From: Brachybacterium timonense
GTDB lineage: Bacteria; Actinomycetota; Actinomycetes; Actinomycetales; Dermabacteraceae
DNA length: 64,000 bases
Direction of reading: 5' to 3'
Assembly (NCBI RefSeq): GCF_900258505.1
Contig: NZ_LT984895.1
Location: 2,827,441-2,891,440, forward strand
A program made the translations under genes and the position numbers. Position 1 is the first letter of the stretch. Every line of letters begins with the position of its first letter. Positions 10,301-18,821 of the stretch are shown here, one piece after another. The notes under the pieces were generated by a model that saw only the letters and a program-made list of their open reading frames with translations, did not search any database and was not told where the DNA came from.

Positions 10301-10690
10301 CTCCTGGCTGAACTCGCCGGTGGCGGCGTCGTAGTGCATCGCCCAAGCACCGCGCACATAGGAGGCGACGGTGCGGCGGTACTTCGAGCGGGCCGGCCCG
10401 GCGTCGGAGGCCGCGGCGTTGAAGTGCAGCGATCGCGGCGGGGTGAGCAGCGCGCTGATGGCGTCCAGCAGCGTGGACTTGCCGGTGCCGGGGCCGCCGG
10501 TGAGGAAGTAGCCCTTCGGGGAGATCTCCAGGTCATGCGTGCCATGGAAGGTGCCCCAGTTGGAGACCTGAAGGTGGGTGAGCCGCCACTGCCCGGGGTG
10601 TGGATGCTCGGGGTCCGGTGCGACGGCGTCGTCGGAGCCATCGGCGGGGGTCACGCCGGGCAGGTCGAGGGTGTCGGGTGCGGATGCCAC
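7304..10690 (-). CDS. mksB: JetC/MksB-like SMC ATPase (dispersed Wadjet-type set)
   Basis: A 1128-residue SMC-like ATPase. The N-terminal half-domain opens with HPGQWRLTHLQVSNWGTF and Walker A GGPGTGKST (residues 65-73). Long heptad-rich coiled coils flank a hinge-like centre. The C-terminal half has the ABC signature GGPLSGGQNERLTTF (about 1020) and Walker B IIIDEAF (about 1060). All ATPase motifs look intact. It is homologous to the JetC at 36384-39722 but clearly diverged. In Wadjet/MksBEF, this subunit dimerises and extrudes DNA loops with JetA and JetB. The usual partners are not adjacent: JetB-like and JetA-like genes lie on the same strand at 47.6 and 56.9 kb. GTG start; the upstream neighbour is an aldehyde dehydrogenase ending 48 bases away. 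Confidence 0.92.
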   Translation of the reverse strand: MASAPDTLDLPGVTPADGSDDAVAPDPEHPHPGQWRLTHLQVSNWGTFHGTHDLEISPKGYFLTGGPGTGKSTLLDAISALLTPPRSLHFNAAASDAGPARSKYRRTVASYVRGAWAMHYDAATGEFSQEVLREKTTLSVLTLRYSDGRGGVVQLSRLLLLHAGHTSDSDVKSLYLIARTPLDVTDLRPFVTTQIAGKELEAAHPGTQTFRQFREYRAAFCQVLGIPDEKALGLLHKIQSAKELGDVNALLRDYMLDEPRTYDLADQALANFTNLSEVHEALVTAREQRDLLRTLRDAHTSWTQMRTRGGQLVDRRADIDLFAAQHLVRLLEQEQERLQLEKDRTDAQQRRLTQDVAEARADLAQLKEQRRRAGGGEIDDWKQQIAGLEVERDRRKERATEFAAQLATVDLRTPISEDLFLATQRDVAALRRDLEEQEKQTETERWDAEAQVRELAGRLQATRAELDSLTHRASNLHSEDVALRDHVAQEVGLAPTELPFAAELLQVREGQEEWTAAAEQALRGLARSILVPERAYRDVAAVIDRTKLRRRISYNRVNTDLKRPARAIDERTLAAKLDVKDGEFHAWLTGEIASRMDYVCAESLEEFTRLPRAVLRSGQIKHSASRHEKNADRFINDRSQWVLGFDNRAKRAVFEAERTRAEQALFEAQAKRRDVETAQERRRERLFALQAIAAVTWDDVDAASVARRIANLRDMVRAAESGSEALADLARQIEDVERSIADADEELLDVVRTAGKLGEQTERADERLAAARERTAERTLPDDVQAELAERFNAISPTLVLSTIDQVTKDASATLDAELMDLPRRPSRAEEDIRTAMREFSRRWPAQAGDTDTTLDAAGDYLQILENIEQEKLPEVEDRFFEFFTGNTLGDVQALATAIAREPAEIRKRLQRINALLAQVEFHAGRYLQLSMRPVHLAALDEFKQTLEDAVADSAVHDISQDRELAEQRFVSLRHLMDMIAAARTRDDQVSRALLDVRRHVHFHAEEVDANGTVVHAHESGGPLSGGQNERLTTFCLAAALRYQLAGTGHEVPRYAPIIIDEAFSKGAGKFITAAMESFRHFGFQVMLANPGKNPQALAPFIGGVGVVSIREDRYSQVAPIEFVPVEG

Positions 10691-10738
10691 CTGGACAGGG
10701 TACCGGGGTGGGGCGGGGGTGGGGTCCGCCGAGCACCC

Positions 10739-12244
10739 TCAGTACCCGAAGGCCAGCGGCGCCTGCGGGTCGGTTTCGACCCAGATCGCCTTGGGTTGGG
10801 AGTACTCCATCAGACCGTCGTGGCCGCTGGAGCGTCCGTGGCCGGAGGCCCCGAAACCGCCGAAGGGTGCCATCACGTCGATCGTCTTGTAGCTGTTGAC
10901 CCAGATCGTGCCTGCTCGCAGCTGGCTGGCTACGCGATGTGCACGGTCCACGCGCCCGGTCCAGACAGCGCCCGCGAGGCCAAAGCGTGTGGCGTTGGCC
11001 AGTGACACGGCTTCGTCTTCGGTGTCGAAGGGGATGACGGAGACCACCGGACCGAAGACTTCTCGCTGCGCGATCTCGTCGGTGTTGTCCACTCCCGCAA
11101 GGATCGTCGGCGGGTAGAAGAAGCCGGGCCGGTCCAGCTGCTCTCCCCCGGCGACCACCTGCGCAGAATCAGCAGCCTGATCGACCATTGCGCGGATCCG
11201 ATCGAGCTGGGCCCGGTTCTGCACGGGCCCGATCTGCGTGTCCTCATGCAGGGGGTCGCCGACGGTGATCGACCTGGCGAGCGCCCCGAAGCGTTCGAGG
11301 AACTCATCGTGCACGCTGCGCTGGAGGAGCAGCCGCGACCCGGCTACGCAGCTTTGGCCGGTGCCGGAGAAGACGGCGGCCGCTGCGCCGCCCACGGCAC
11401 GGGAGATGTCTGCATCAGCGAAGACGATGTTGGCGGATTTCCCGCCCAGTTCGAGCACGGAAGGGATGAGCTCACCCGCCGCGGCCGCGGCGATGCGGGC
11501 ACCGGTCTCGGGAGACCCGACGAAGACGACCTTGCTGATCCCGGGGTGCGTCACGAGACGCTGGCCAGCTGTGTGGCCCAGACCTCCGATCACGCTGACC
11601 AGGCCCGGCGGCGCTCCAGCAGTTTCGATGAGCCGAGCCAGAACAACCGATGTGAGAGGGGTCAGCTCCGAGGGCTTGAGCACAACACCATTGCCAGCGG
11701 CCAGCGCGGGCGCGATCTGCCACCCAGCGGTGAACACGGGAGCGTTCCACGGCGTGATCTGACCCACCACGCCGTACGGCTCACGCAGCGTGTAGGTCAG
11801 GTGGCTCGTAGGCACGGGGATGACGTCGCCGTGCTGCTTATCGGCCCACCCGGCGTAGTACTCGAACATGTCGGCGACCTTGGTGGTCTCTCCACGCGCT
11901 GCCGCCAGAGGTTTGCCTGCAGTGATGCTCTCCAGCTGGGCGATGGCGTCGAGGTTCTCCCGCACGGCGTGCCCAATGGCCGTAAGTACCCTGCCGCGGG
12001 CAGATGCCGTCTGTGACCACCAGATGCGCTGAGCTTCATGGGCCGCATCTACAGCTTGATCAACGCTGGCGGCTGCTCCGTCGCGGTACGTGATGAGCGG
12101 CTGTCCCTGGGCGGGGTCCTCGAGCGTGATCTCCTCACCGACTCCGTGGTGGACAGAGCCGTTGATCCAGCTGCCGGGTTCGCCTGTGCCGATCAGTGTG
12201 CGCAGCTGCTGCTGCACGATCTCTGTGCTGTTGGTCTGCGTCAT
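10739..12244 (-). CDS. NAD(P)-dependent aldehyde dehydrogenase
   Basis: A 501-residue ALDH-superfamily enzyme that oxidises an aldehyde to its acid. Visible signatures are the Rossmann region (GVVGQITPWNAP, VLKPSELTPL, FVGSPETGARI), the general-base Glu in LELGGKSANIVF and the catalytic Cys in SGTGQSCVAGSRLLL. It most resembles betaine-aldehyde or semialdehyde dehydrogenases. The start at 12244 overlaps the stop of the upstream 3-hydroxyacid dehydrogenase in an ATGA arrangement, so the two are probably translationally coupled. The pair suggests a hydroxyacid being oxidised to a semialdehyde and then to an acid; the actual substrate is not known. Confidence 0.92.
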   Translation of the reverse strand: MTQTNSTEIVQQQLRTLIGTGEPGSWINGSVHHGVGEEITLEDPAQGQPLITYRDGAAASVDQAVDAAHEAQRIWWSQTASARGRVLTAIGHAVRENLDAIAQLESITAGKPLAAARGETTKVADMFEYYAGWADKQHGDVIPVPTSHLTYTLREPYGVVGQITPWNAPVFTAGWQIAPALAAGNGVVLKPSELTPLTSVVLARLIETAGAPPGLVSVIGGLGHTAGQRLVTHPGISKVVFVGSPETGARIAAAAAGELIPSVLELGGKSANIVFADADISRAVGGAAAAVFSGTGQSCVAGSRLLLQRSVHDEFLERFGALARSITVGDPLHEDTQIGPVQNRAQLDRIRAMVDQAADSAQVVAGGEQLDRPGFFYPPTILAGVDNTDEIAQREVFGPVVSVIPFDTEDEAVSLANATRFGLAGAVWTGRVDRAHRVASQLRAGTIWVNSYKTIDVMAPFGGFGASGHGRSSGHDGLMEYSQPKAIWVETDPQAPLAFGY

Positions 12245-13092
12245 GCCTGCTCCACCATCCTGTTGAAGTCGTCGCGCGGCCCGGTCCTCTCCAGGAGCTC
12301 GTGCCACATGGCTGCTGTCGCTCGGGCGACGTCACTGCTGCTGCCTGACTCCTCCGCCAGGTCGAGGGCGAGGTCGACGTCTCTGGCCATGAGGCCAACG
12401 GGGAACCCGGAATCGAAGCTGCCGCTGAGGACCCAGCGCGGCAGGTTCACTTCGGTCACGGCGCTTCGACCCGAGGCTCCGTTGATCGCGTCGAGCAGAC
12501 GCGCCGGGTCGATCTTCGCGTCGGCGGCGCAGGCCAGAAGGGTTTGGGCTATGGAGAGGTGCGTGGCGCACAGCAGGTTGTTCAGCAGCTTCGCCGTGTT
12601 TCCGGCGCCCGTGTCGCCGACGTGGTGCACCGTGGTGGTGATTGGTTCGAGCGCGTCGACCACCTCCTCGAGTCGCTCTGCCGGGCAGCCGAGGAACGCA
12701 GTGAGGGCACCTGCAGCAGCACCGCTGGGGCCGCCGCTCACCGGCGCGTCCACGAGGAGGTGGCCAGCCTCGTGCAGACGCTTGGCACGTTGCCGGGTGT
12801 CGTCGGGCGGGCAGGTGGAGGCGTCAATGATGATGCGCGGCTGCTTCTGCGCCTCGATCAGTGGCACCAGCTCGTCTACCTGTGCGCTCCCTGGCAGGGA
12901 TAGAACGACTACTGGTGCGTCGGCGATCGCGTGGGTTGCCTCGACACGGTCGACTCCCTCGGGTGTGGGGACGGGACCGGGGTCGACACCGAGCACGTGG
13001 TATCCAGCGCGCACGAAGCTCGCCGCTATGCCCTTTCCCATCTGGCCGAGCCCCACCACGGCTCGCGTGCGTCGCGGGTCGGTGCTGGTCAT
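12241..13092 (-). CDS. 3-hydroxyisobutyrate/tartronate semialdehyde-type dehydrogenase
   Basis: A 283-residue member of the 6-phosphogluconate/3-hydroxyacid dehydrogenase family. It shows the nucleotide-binding VVGLGQMGKGIAASFVRAGY at the N-terminus, the substrate loop LVDAPVSGGPSGA and the catalytic-helix motif GAGNTAKLLNN with its Lys. NAD(P)-dependent oxidation of a beta-hydroxyacid is expected. ATG at 13092 is preceded by GGAG in AGAAAC-rich sequence; the upstream open extension is rejected because it runs into the neighbouring gene. The stop overlaps the aldehyde dehydrogenase start. It probably belongs to one operon with the two membrane-protein genes upstream. Confidence 0.9.
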   Translation of the reverse strand: MTSTDPRRTRAVVGLGQMGKGIAASFVRAGYHVLGVDPGPVPTPEGVDRVEATHAIADAPVVVLSLPGSAQVDELVPLIEAQKQPRIIIDASTCPPDDTRQRAKRLHEAGHLLVDAPVSGGPSGAAAGALTAFLGCPAERLEEVVDALEPITTTVHHVGDTGAGNTAKLLNNLLCATHLSIAQTLLACAADAKIDPARLLDAINGASGRSAVTEVNLPRWVLSGSFDSGFPVGLMARDVDLALDLAEESGSSSDVARATAAMWHELLERTGPRDDFNRMVEQA

Positions 13093-13148
13093 GTTTCTCC
13101 TTCGGGTGTCGATGGCTCTGTACAGCGAGGGGTAAGGGGGTGGCGCAG

Positions 13149-13685
13149 TCAGGATCCGGTGAGTCCAAGAATGAGCTCGGCGATGAGAGCTGAACCGACG
13201 TACGTGCCGATGAACACGAGGATCGCGATGACGAAGATCTTCCAGCCCGACGTTTTCATCAGGTTCATCTCGCGGGCGGTGATAGCGAAACCGGCGTAGG
13301 CAAGCGGCGGTACCGCAAGTGCGAGGAAGTCGATGCCCACCACGAGAGGCAGCACGGCCTGCGACCAGGGCAGCATGGGCAGGGTCAGCGCGATGGCCAC
13401 CAGCGAGATCCAAGCAACGGACGGCAGATAGAACGGCACATACTTCGTAAGCAGGATCCCCACGACGCAGATGCCGTACAGCACGGCGATGCCGAGGAGC
13501 ACGTCAACCACGGACAGATCGGTGGCGATCATCTGGATCGGAACCGCGACCAGGGAGACGATCGCGAGGTCGCGCAGCGTTTCCGGCAGATTGATCTTCT
13601 TCTCGTCGCCGGGGGAGAACTCCTGGTCGTCGATCTCGTCTGCCGAATTCCGCTCGCTGGCGGGGGTGGCGTCTGCTGTGCTCAT
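13149..13685 (-). CDS. Small polytopic membrane protein, partner of DUF3100 protein
   Basis: 178 residues. A charged cytoplasmic N-terminus (residues 1-40) is followed by about five hydrophobic helices (LAIVSLVAVPIQMIA, VLLGIAVLYGICVVGILL, LPSVAWISLVAIALTLPM, and two near the C-terminus). I do not recognise a named family. Its start overlaps the stop of the DUF3100 gene by four bases (ATGA), which implies coupled synthesis and probably a two-subunit transporter. The topology resembles split anion or organic-acid permeases. Substrate unknown. Confidence 0.75.
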   Translation of the reverse strand: MSTADATPASERNSADEIDDQEFSPGDEKKINLPETLRDLAIVSLVAVPIQMIATDLSVVDVLLGIAVLYGICVVGILLTKYVPFYLPSVAWISLVAIALTLPMLPWSQAVLPLVVGIDFLALAVPPLAYAGFAITAREMNLMKTSGWKIFVIAILVFIGTYVGSALIAELILGLTGS

Positions 13686-14548
13686 GCCGGGTTCTCCTCA
13701 GTGCTCTGGGGGCTCTGCGCGTCGCGGTGCGCGGGAACCTGGTTTCCGGGGTCGTGGGGGCGCACCTTCCGATAGAGCCATTCGACGAGTGGCAGCGCCA
13801 CGAAGAGACTCACGTACATTCCGGTGGCGTACGTGAGGAGGTTGCTGGTTCCTGCCAGCGCGGTGATGCTGTCAGCAGATTCGGGCTCCGCCGCGGCGAG
13901 CGCTCCCGCGCAGGCGGCCATCATGGAGCCGGACCCGACTCCGCAGGCCATGGCAAGTGCTTCGACTCGGAAGACGCCAGCTGTGGCCAGAACGGATGCG
14001 ATGACGGCGAAGATGAAGGTGCCGAACAGTGTGCCCATCACGTAGACGCCGAGCACACCGGTGCCTTCCGGGCTACGCAGCCCGTAGCGATCTGCGACCA
14101 GGGCTATGTTGGGCTCGCGGGCCACGGAGTGCACGGCGCCGATGGATTCCCGGCCCATACGGAGGATCCAGATCGCGACGGGGAACGCCACGAGGATCGT
14201 GCCCAGGTTGCCGAGCTCCTGGAGAAGAAGCGCGGGGCCTGATTTGACCACGAGCTCAATGCCGGGACCAATGTCTGTTCCGAACTTCGCGATGAACGGC
14301 ATGATGGCCACGATGATCAAGGGGCCGGCGCCAACGGCGCGTTTGGCCGGAAGGACTCGCCGGATCGCCGGCATGACGTTCGGGTTCAGCACTGCTGCGA
14401 ACGCGAAGGCGAACAGCATCGGCAGCAGCAGGATGGTGCCGATGCCGATCGGAATCTTGATGATCCCGATGAGCTGGGCGATCAGTCCCAGAACGAGGAC
14501 TGCGAGGTGGATGGGCCAGAGGCGGGCCGCGGTGCGCGCTGCATCCAT
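13682..14548 (-). CDS. DUF3100 family membrane protein
   Basis: 288 residues with about eight transmembrane helices, beginning LWPIHLAVLVLGLIAQLIGIIKIPIG, and a glycine-rich central loop (GVLGVYVMGTLFGTFIFAV, then ACGVGSGSMMAACAGALAA) typical of DUF3100 proteins. The hydrophilic tail runs from about residue 260. The family is uncharacterised, but its context here (partner membrane protein, hydroxyacid and aldehyde dehydrogenases, LysR regulator) supports uptake of an organic acid as an inference. ATG at 14548 has GAGGAG just upstream. 88 bases separate it from the end of the LysR gene. Confidence 0.82.
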   Translation of the reverse strand: MDAARTAARLWPIHLAVLVLGLIAQLIGIIKIPIGIGTILLLPMLFAFAFAAVLNPNVMPAIRRVLPAKRAVGAGPLIIVAIMPFIAKFGTDIGPGIELVVKSGPALLLQELGNLGTILVAFPVAIWILRMGRESIGAVHSVAREPNIALVADRYGLRSPEGTGVLGVYVMGTLFGTFIFAVIASVLATAGVFRVEALAMACGVGSGSMMAACAGALAAAEPESADSITALAGTSNLLTYATGMYVSLFVALPLVEWLYRKVRPHDPGNQVPAHRDAQSPQSTEENPA

Positions 14549-14636
14549 GGAGTCTCCTCATCGTCGAGTTCTCCCCGACCCTAGAGACGCACGCAATGCT
14601 ACACAAGGCACCGATTTCGGCGCGAAGTGTTGCCTC

Positions 14637-15554
14637 TCAGGCAACACCAGACTGGTCGAACCAGCTGATGCATGCGGACAGCACGTGCTGGGCAGCTGGT
14701 GGGAGCTCGCGGCCGCGTCGGGTCAGGACTGCGGCTTGCACGCCGCGCAAGTGTTCGTCGTCGATGTCGAGAAGCTCGACCTCGCTGTCTGTGGTGAAAG
14801 CTGGCGGCAGGAGCGCGACAAGATCTGTAGCTCGGATCGCCGAGATCAGCACCTGCCGGGAGGCGCTCTCGAGCCGGACAGGCATGGAGATGCCGTGGAT
14901 CCGTTCGAACTCGTCATGCAGGGTGCGCAGCCCGAATCCCACCGGCAACACCGTTGCCGGGACACCGTCCAGATCGCGCGAGCGCAATGGCGCACGGTGA
15001 CGGGTAAGCGGATGGCCAGGCCGGACCGCGAGGCCCATGGGTTGGGGTGATGTGCGGTGGACGGTCACTGACGCGCCTGGCCGAGCATGGAGCACAACGG
15101 CGATATCGGCGTCGTCGCGTTCGAGCGCTCCCGTGAGTTCGTCTGTCCCTCCGATGTGGACGTATTGGATGATGCCGGGAAGCTCCTGGAGAAGCGGCGC
15201 GACCACATTGTCGCCTGCAGCGGCGATGAAGCCGAGCCCGAGAGCGAGCGTTACCGTCCCCTCATGTCCGGCGGTTGCTTGGTGGAGCTCTGCTGCCATG
15301 CGAGCGTCGAGGTCGGCTCGTTCGCGGGCATGCCGCACGACAACCTCTCCGGTGGCGGTGATGCGGGTTCCGGCGGCGCTTCGCTCGAACAGTGCTGTGC
15401 CCAGGCGGCGTTCGGCTGCGGCCATGGAGCGTTGGATCGCGGAGGGAGCGATGCCCAGGGCGCGAGCGGCTGCGCGTATTGATCCGGCGTCATCGATGGC
15501 ACGTGCGTACCGCAGCGTGCGCTCATCCAGCATGGGCTCGTCCATGACCGGCAT
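14637..15554 (-). CDS. LysR family transcriptional regulator
   Basis: 305 residues. The N-terminal winged helix-turn-helix reads YARAIDDAGSIRAAARALGIAPSAIQRSMAAAERRLG and is followed by the dimerisation helix and a periplasmic-binding-protein-like effector domain (TVTLALGLGFIAAAGDN onwards). LysR regulators usually bind a pathway metabolite and activate a neighbouring operon. This one lies upstream of and co-directional with the DUF3100/dehydrogenase operon rather than divergent from it, so it may be transcribed with the operon. Its start is 22 bases downstream of the hsdR stop. ATG codons at 15554 and 15545 are both possible. Confidence 0.92.
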   Translation of the reverse strand: MPVMDEPMLDERTLRYARAIDDAGSIRAAARALGIAPSAIQRSMAAAERRLGTALFERSAAGTRITATGEVVVRHARERADLDARMAAELHQATAGHEGTVTLALGLGFIAAAGDNVVAPLLQELPGIIQYVHIGGTDELTGALERDDADIAVVLHARPGASVTVHRTSPQPMGLAVRPGHPLTRHRAPLRSRDLDGVPATVLPVGFGLRTLHDEFERIHGISMPVRLESASRQVLISAIRATDLVALLPPAFTTDSEVELLDIDDEHLRGVQAAVLTRRGRELPPAAQHVLSACISWFDQSGVA

Positions 15555-15575
15555 GGTGGCACGAGAATGTGCTTC

Positions 15576-18500
15576 TTACTCCGCGCGGGTGGGCTCCTCC
15601 TGTGTGCGCGGTGCATGCCGGTCGGTGTCGGGATGCGTGGGTGTGGCGCGTCCGGTCACGGCGTAGTCGCTGGGCATGGGCTGTGTGAGGCCAACGTCGC
15701 TTCCGCCGCCGCGGACGGTCTCGAAGAATCCTCGGCCGAACAGATCAATGATCTCCCTCTGCGGATCACCGCCCCGTGTCGCGATCGCGCTCATCTTTTC
15801 GTGCGCTTCAGCGCTCGCGTACACGGCGCTGAGGACGAGGCGGTGCAGCTGGGGGCTGGTGAGGAACTGTTCGAGGCTGTTGGCACTGGCTTGGCCACGC
15901 AGCATCGGGTCCTCGAGCAGTTTGCGGACGATCCCGTGGTACCACAGCTCCCCATCGTCACGGCTGACGTCCAGACCCAGATCGGAGAACAGCTCGTTGA
16001 GGCGGTCGATGACCTCATCGATCGGACCACGCTTCTTGTCTCGGGGTCGGGCCCCGCCGATCGCGCCGATGCCGCGAAGCTTGGCTTTCTCGGTGAGGGT
16101 GATGTCGGCAGTGCCGCGGTTCTGCTGGGTGATGGAGACGAGTTCGACGTCGGAGATGTCCACGAACTCGCCGCTGGATTCGATGCGCAGCAGCTTGACG
16201 AGTTCGCGCAGGAAGATCGACCGACGGTGGTGGTCGGTGTCGGCGAAGGCGTAGATCTGGGCGAGGAAGTCGTAGAGCTTCACGTAGGAGCTCATGTCCT
16301 TGCGGGCGATCTCGAGCTCGGCAAGACGGTCACGATCTGTGCGGGCGGCCGCGGCGTGGTGCTCGTCTCGGAACCGGTAGGCGATGGGTTGGAGGATCGC
16401 GATGTATTTCTCCTGCCCCTGGCCGGGCTTGTGGTGAGCGTACACGTCGGCGAAGGCGTCGACGTCCTCGGCGTTGTAGATGCCAGCGTCGTCGAGCTTG
16501 TCGGCGAGGTCGTGCAGGAGGTTCGGGTCGGTGACTTTCTCGAGGTCTGCGCCGTCGTAGTAGGGCTTGAAGGCTTTCTCGATGGTCTCTTCGGAGTTGA
16601 CGAAGTCGAGAACGTAGGTGGTGTCTTTCCCGGGCGCGGAGCGGTTCAGGCGGGAGAGGGTCTGCACGGCGAGCACGCCGTCGAGCTGTTTGTCGACGTA
16701 GAGGGCGCACAGTTTGGGCTGGTCGAAGCCGGTCTGGAACTTGTTGGCGACGATCATGACCTGGTAGCCGGGCCCTTCGAAGGTGCGGGCGAGGTCGCTG
16801 CCTGCACCGGGGTTCATGCTGTGCTCGGTGACTTTCTCCAGCCCGTATTCGGGGTCGGTGATGTCACCGCTGAAGGCCACGAGGGTGCCCAGGTCGGTGT
16901 AACGGCAGCGGGTGATGTACCGATCCATGAGGGTCTTGTAGCGCACGGCGGCGGCGCGGGAGTCGGTGACAACCATGGCCTTGGCGGTGCCGTCGAGCAG
17001 GTGGGCGACGTTCTCCCGGAAGTGCTCGACGATGATCTCGACCTTCTGGGAGATGTTCGTCGGATGCAGTTTCACCCAGCGCATGAGGGTTTTGCTGGCT
17101 TCGGACTGGTCAACCTCACGGGATTCGCCCGGCTCGAACTCTCCGTTGCGGCCCTTCCGGGCGAGGGTGAAGGCGGTGTCGTAGTTCGTGAAGTTCTTCA
17201 GAACATCGAGGATGAAGCCCTCTTCGATGGCCTGCTGCATCGTGTAGCGATGGAAGGCCGTGGGGACGGGGCGGCCGGCCTCGTCCACCTGGTCATGCTG
17301 GGGGCGGCCGAACAGTTCGACGGTTTTGTCCTTCGGAGTGGCGGTGAAGGCGAAGAAGCTGATGTGTTCGGGCCGGCCCGTGGCACTGACTTCAGCGGCG
17401 AGCACGGTCTCAGTGTCGACCTCTCCCCCGTCGGCGAGGTCGGCCTGTTCGGCGGGGCTGAGCACCTGCTTGAGTGTGGTGGCGGTGGATCCGCTCTGGG
17501 AGGAGTGGGCTTCGTCGGCGATGACGGCGTAGCGGCGGCCGACGAGGGTCTGGTCGCCTTTGAGCAGGTCGAGCACGGCGGGGAAGGTCTGCAGGGTGAC
17601 CACGATGATGCGGTTGCCCTCCAGGAGCGTTTTCTTCAGCAACGCGGATTTGCTGCTGGTGCCCTGGTCGAGCCGTTTGCGGTCGATGCCGACGACGGTG
17701 CCGGTGGTGCGTTCTAGTTGGCGGACGGCGCTCTGCAGCTGGTCATCGAGCACGGTGCGGTCGGTGACGACGATGACGGAGTCGAAGATCTTGGTGTTGT
17801 CGGCGCCGTGGGCGGAGAGCAGCCGGTGGGCGGTCCAGGCGATGGTGTTGGTCTTGCCGGAGCCGGCGGAATGCTCGATGAGGTAGGACTGCCCGGCGCC
17901 CAGGGTGTGGACGTCGCGCAGCATCTGGGTGACGGCGTCCCACTGGTGGTAGCGGGGGAAGATCAGCGTGTGCTTGGTTCTGGCGCGGCCGCCCGGTGCT
18001 TCAACCTTGTCGGTGCGGACGAACACGAATTTCTGGAGGATCTCCAGCCAGGTATCGCGCTGCAGGATCTGTTCCCACAGGTAAGCGGTGGCGGAGCCGT
18101 GCGGGTTCACGGGGTTGCCGGCGTGGCCATTGTCCCCGCGGTTGAAGGGCAGAAAGGCGGTGTTTTTCCCGGCGAGTTTTGTGGTCATGAAAACTTCACG
18201 GTTGGAGACAGCGAAGTGGACCAGCGCCCGGGTGCCGAAGCCAAACAGCGGGCTGGCTTTGGGGTTGCGCAGCCGGTACTGCTTCTTGGCGAGGCCGACG
18301 GACTGTGTAGCGTCGGTTTTCAGTTCGATGGTGGCAACGGGGATGCCGTTGAGGAACAGCACGAGGTCGACGGATTCGCCGGTGCGCGGGTCGAAGTGGA
18401 CCTGCCGCATGACCCGTAGCCGCATCCGCGCGTAGGCCTCGGCTGCGGCAGGGTTGAGGTCGGTGGCGGGCCGGGGTTCAGTCATCCGCAGCGTGGTGGA

Positions 18501-18815
18501 GGTGTCGATGCGGAAGCCTCGGCGCAGCACGGCGAGGGTGCCGCCGCCGGCGTCACCGAGCGGCTTGGAGAGGACAGCGGCGAGGCGTTTTTCCAGCTGT
18601 TCACGCTGCGTCTGCTGCACGGCCGGGGTGGCCTCCGGACGGACCACCTGCGCGTAGTCCTCAGGCTGGTTTTCCGATAACCAGCCGTGGACGTCGTCAG
18701 GGAACAGGGCGAGCTGCGCGTCGTACCCAGTGTCGTCGGGTGAGTACAGCCAGCCGTGCTGCGACAGGTAGTCGCAGATGAAGGTCTCCAGCTCGATCTC
18801 GTTGTGGATGGCCAT
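15576..18815 (-). CDS. hsdR: Type I restriction enzyme, R (translocase/nuclease) subunit
   Basis: 1079 residues, normal length for HsdR. The N-terminal PD-(D/E)XK nuclease shows Asp150 in ESVDLVLFLNG and the E-x-K motif IELK (about 164-166). The SF2 translocase motor has Walker A EHSAGSGKTNT (about 314-324) and DEAH box IADEAHSSQSG (about 434). Motifs are intact, so the enzyme should be active. With HsdM and HsdS it cuts unmodified DNA far from the recognition site after ATP-driven translocation. It is the last gene of hsdM-hsdS-hsdR on the minus strand, 6 bases after hsdS. Confidence 0.96.
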   Translation of the reverse strand: MAIHNEIELETFICDYLSQHGWLYSPDDTGYDAQLALFPDDVHGWLSENQPEDYAQVVRPEATPAVQQTQREQLEKRLAAVLSKPLGDAGGGTLAVLRRGFRIDTSTTLRMTEPRPATDLNPAAAEAYARMRLRVMRQVHFDPRTGESVDLVLFLNGIPVATIELKTDATQSVGLAKKQYRLRNPKASPLFGFGTRALVHFAVSNREVFMTTKLAGKNTAFLPFNRGDNGHAGNPVNPHGSATAYLWEQILQRDTWLEILQKFVFVRTDKVEAPGGRARTKHTLIFPRYHQWDAVTQMLRDVHTLGAGQSYLIEHSAGSGKTNTIAWTAHRLLSAHGADNTKIFDSVIVVTDRTVLDDQLQSAVRQLERTTGTVVGIDRKRLDQGTSSKSALLKKTLLEGNRIIVVTLQTFPAVLDLLKGDQTLVGRRYAVIADEAHSSQSGSTATTLKQVLSPAEQADLADGGEVDTETVLAAEVSATGRPEHISFFAFTATPKDKTVELFGRPQHDQVDEAGRPVPTAFHRYTMQQAIEEGFILDVLKNFTNYDTAFTLARKGRNGEFEPGESREVDQSEASKTLMRWVKLHPTNISQKVEIIVEHFRENVAHLLDGTAKAMVVTDSRAAAVRYKTLMDRYITRCRYTDLGTLVAFSGDITDPEYGLEKVTEHSMNPGAGSDLARTFEGPGYQVMIVANKFQTGFDQPKLCALYVDKQLDGVLAVQTLSRLNRSAPGKDTTYVLDFVNSEETIEKAFKPYYDGADLEKVTDPNLLHDLADKLDDAGIYNAEDVDAFADVYAHHKPGQGQEKYIAILQPIAYRFRDEHHAAAARTDRDRLAELEIARKDMSSYVKLYDFLAQIYAFADTDHHRRSIFLRELVKLLRIESSGEFVDISDVELVSITQQNRGTADITLTEKAKLRGIGAIGGARPRDKKRGPIDEVIDRLNELFSDLGLDVSRDDGELWYHGIVRKLLEDPMLRGQASANSLEQFLTSPQLHRLVLSAVYASAEAHEKMSAIATRGGDPQREIIDLFGRGFFETVRGGGSDVGLTQPMPSDYAVTGRATPTHPDTDRHAPRTQEEPTRAE

Positions 18816-18821
18816 GGCAGC

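Noticed and set aside
15567-17717. 716-codon plus-strand frame
   Set aside because: Antisense to hsdR; rich in Gly, Val and Glu with no recognisable domain.
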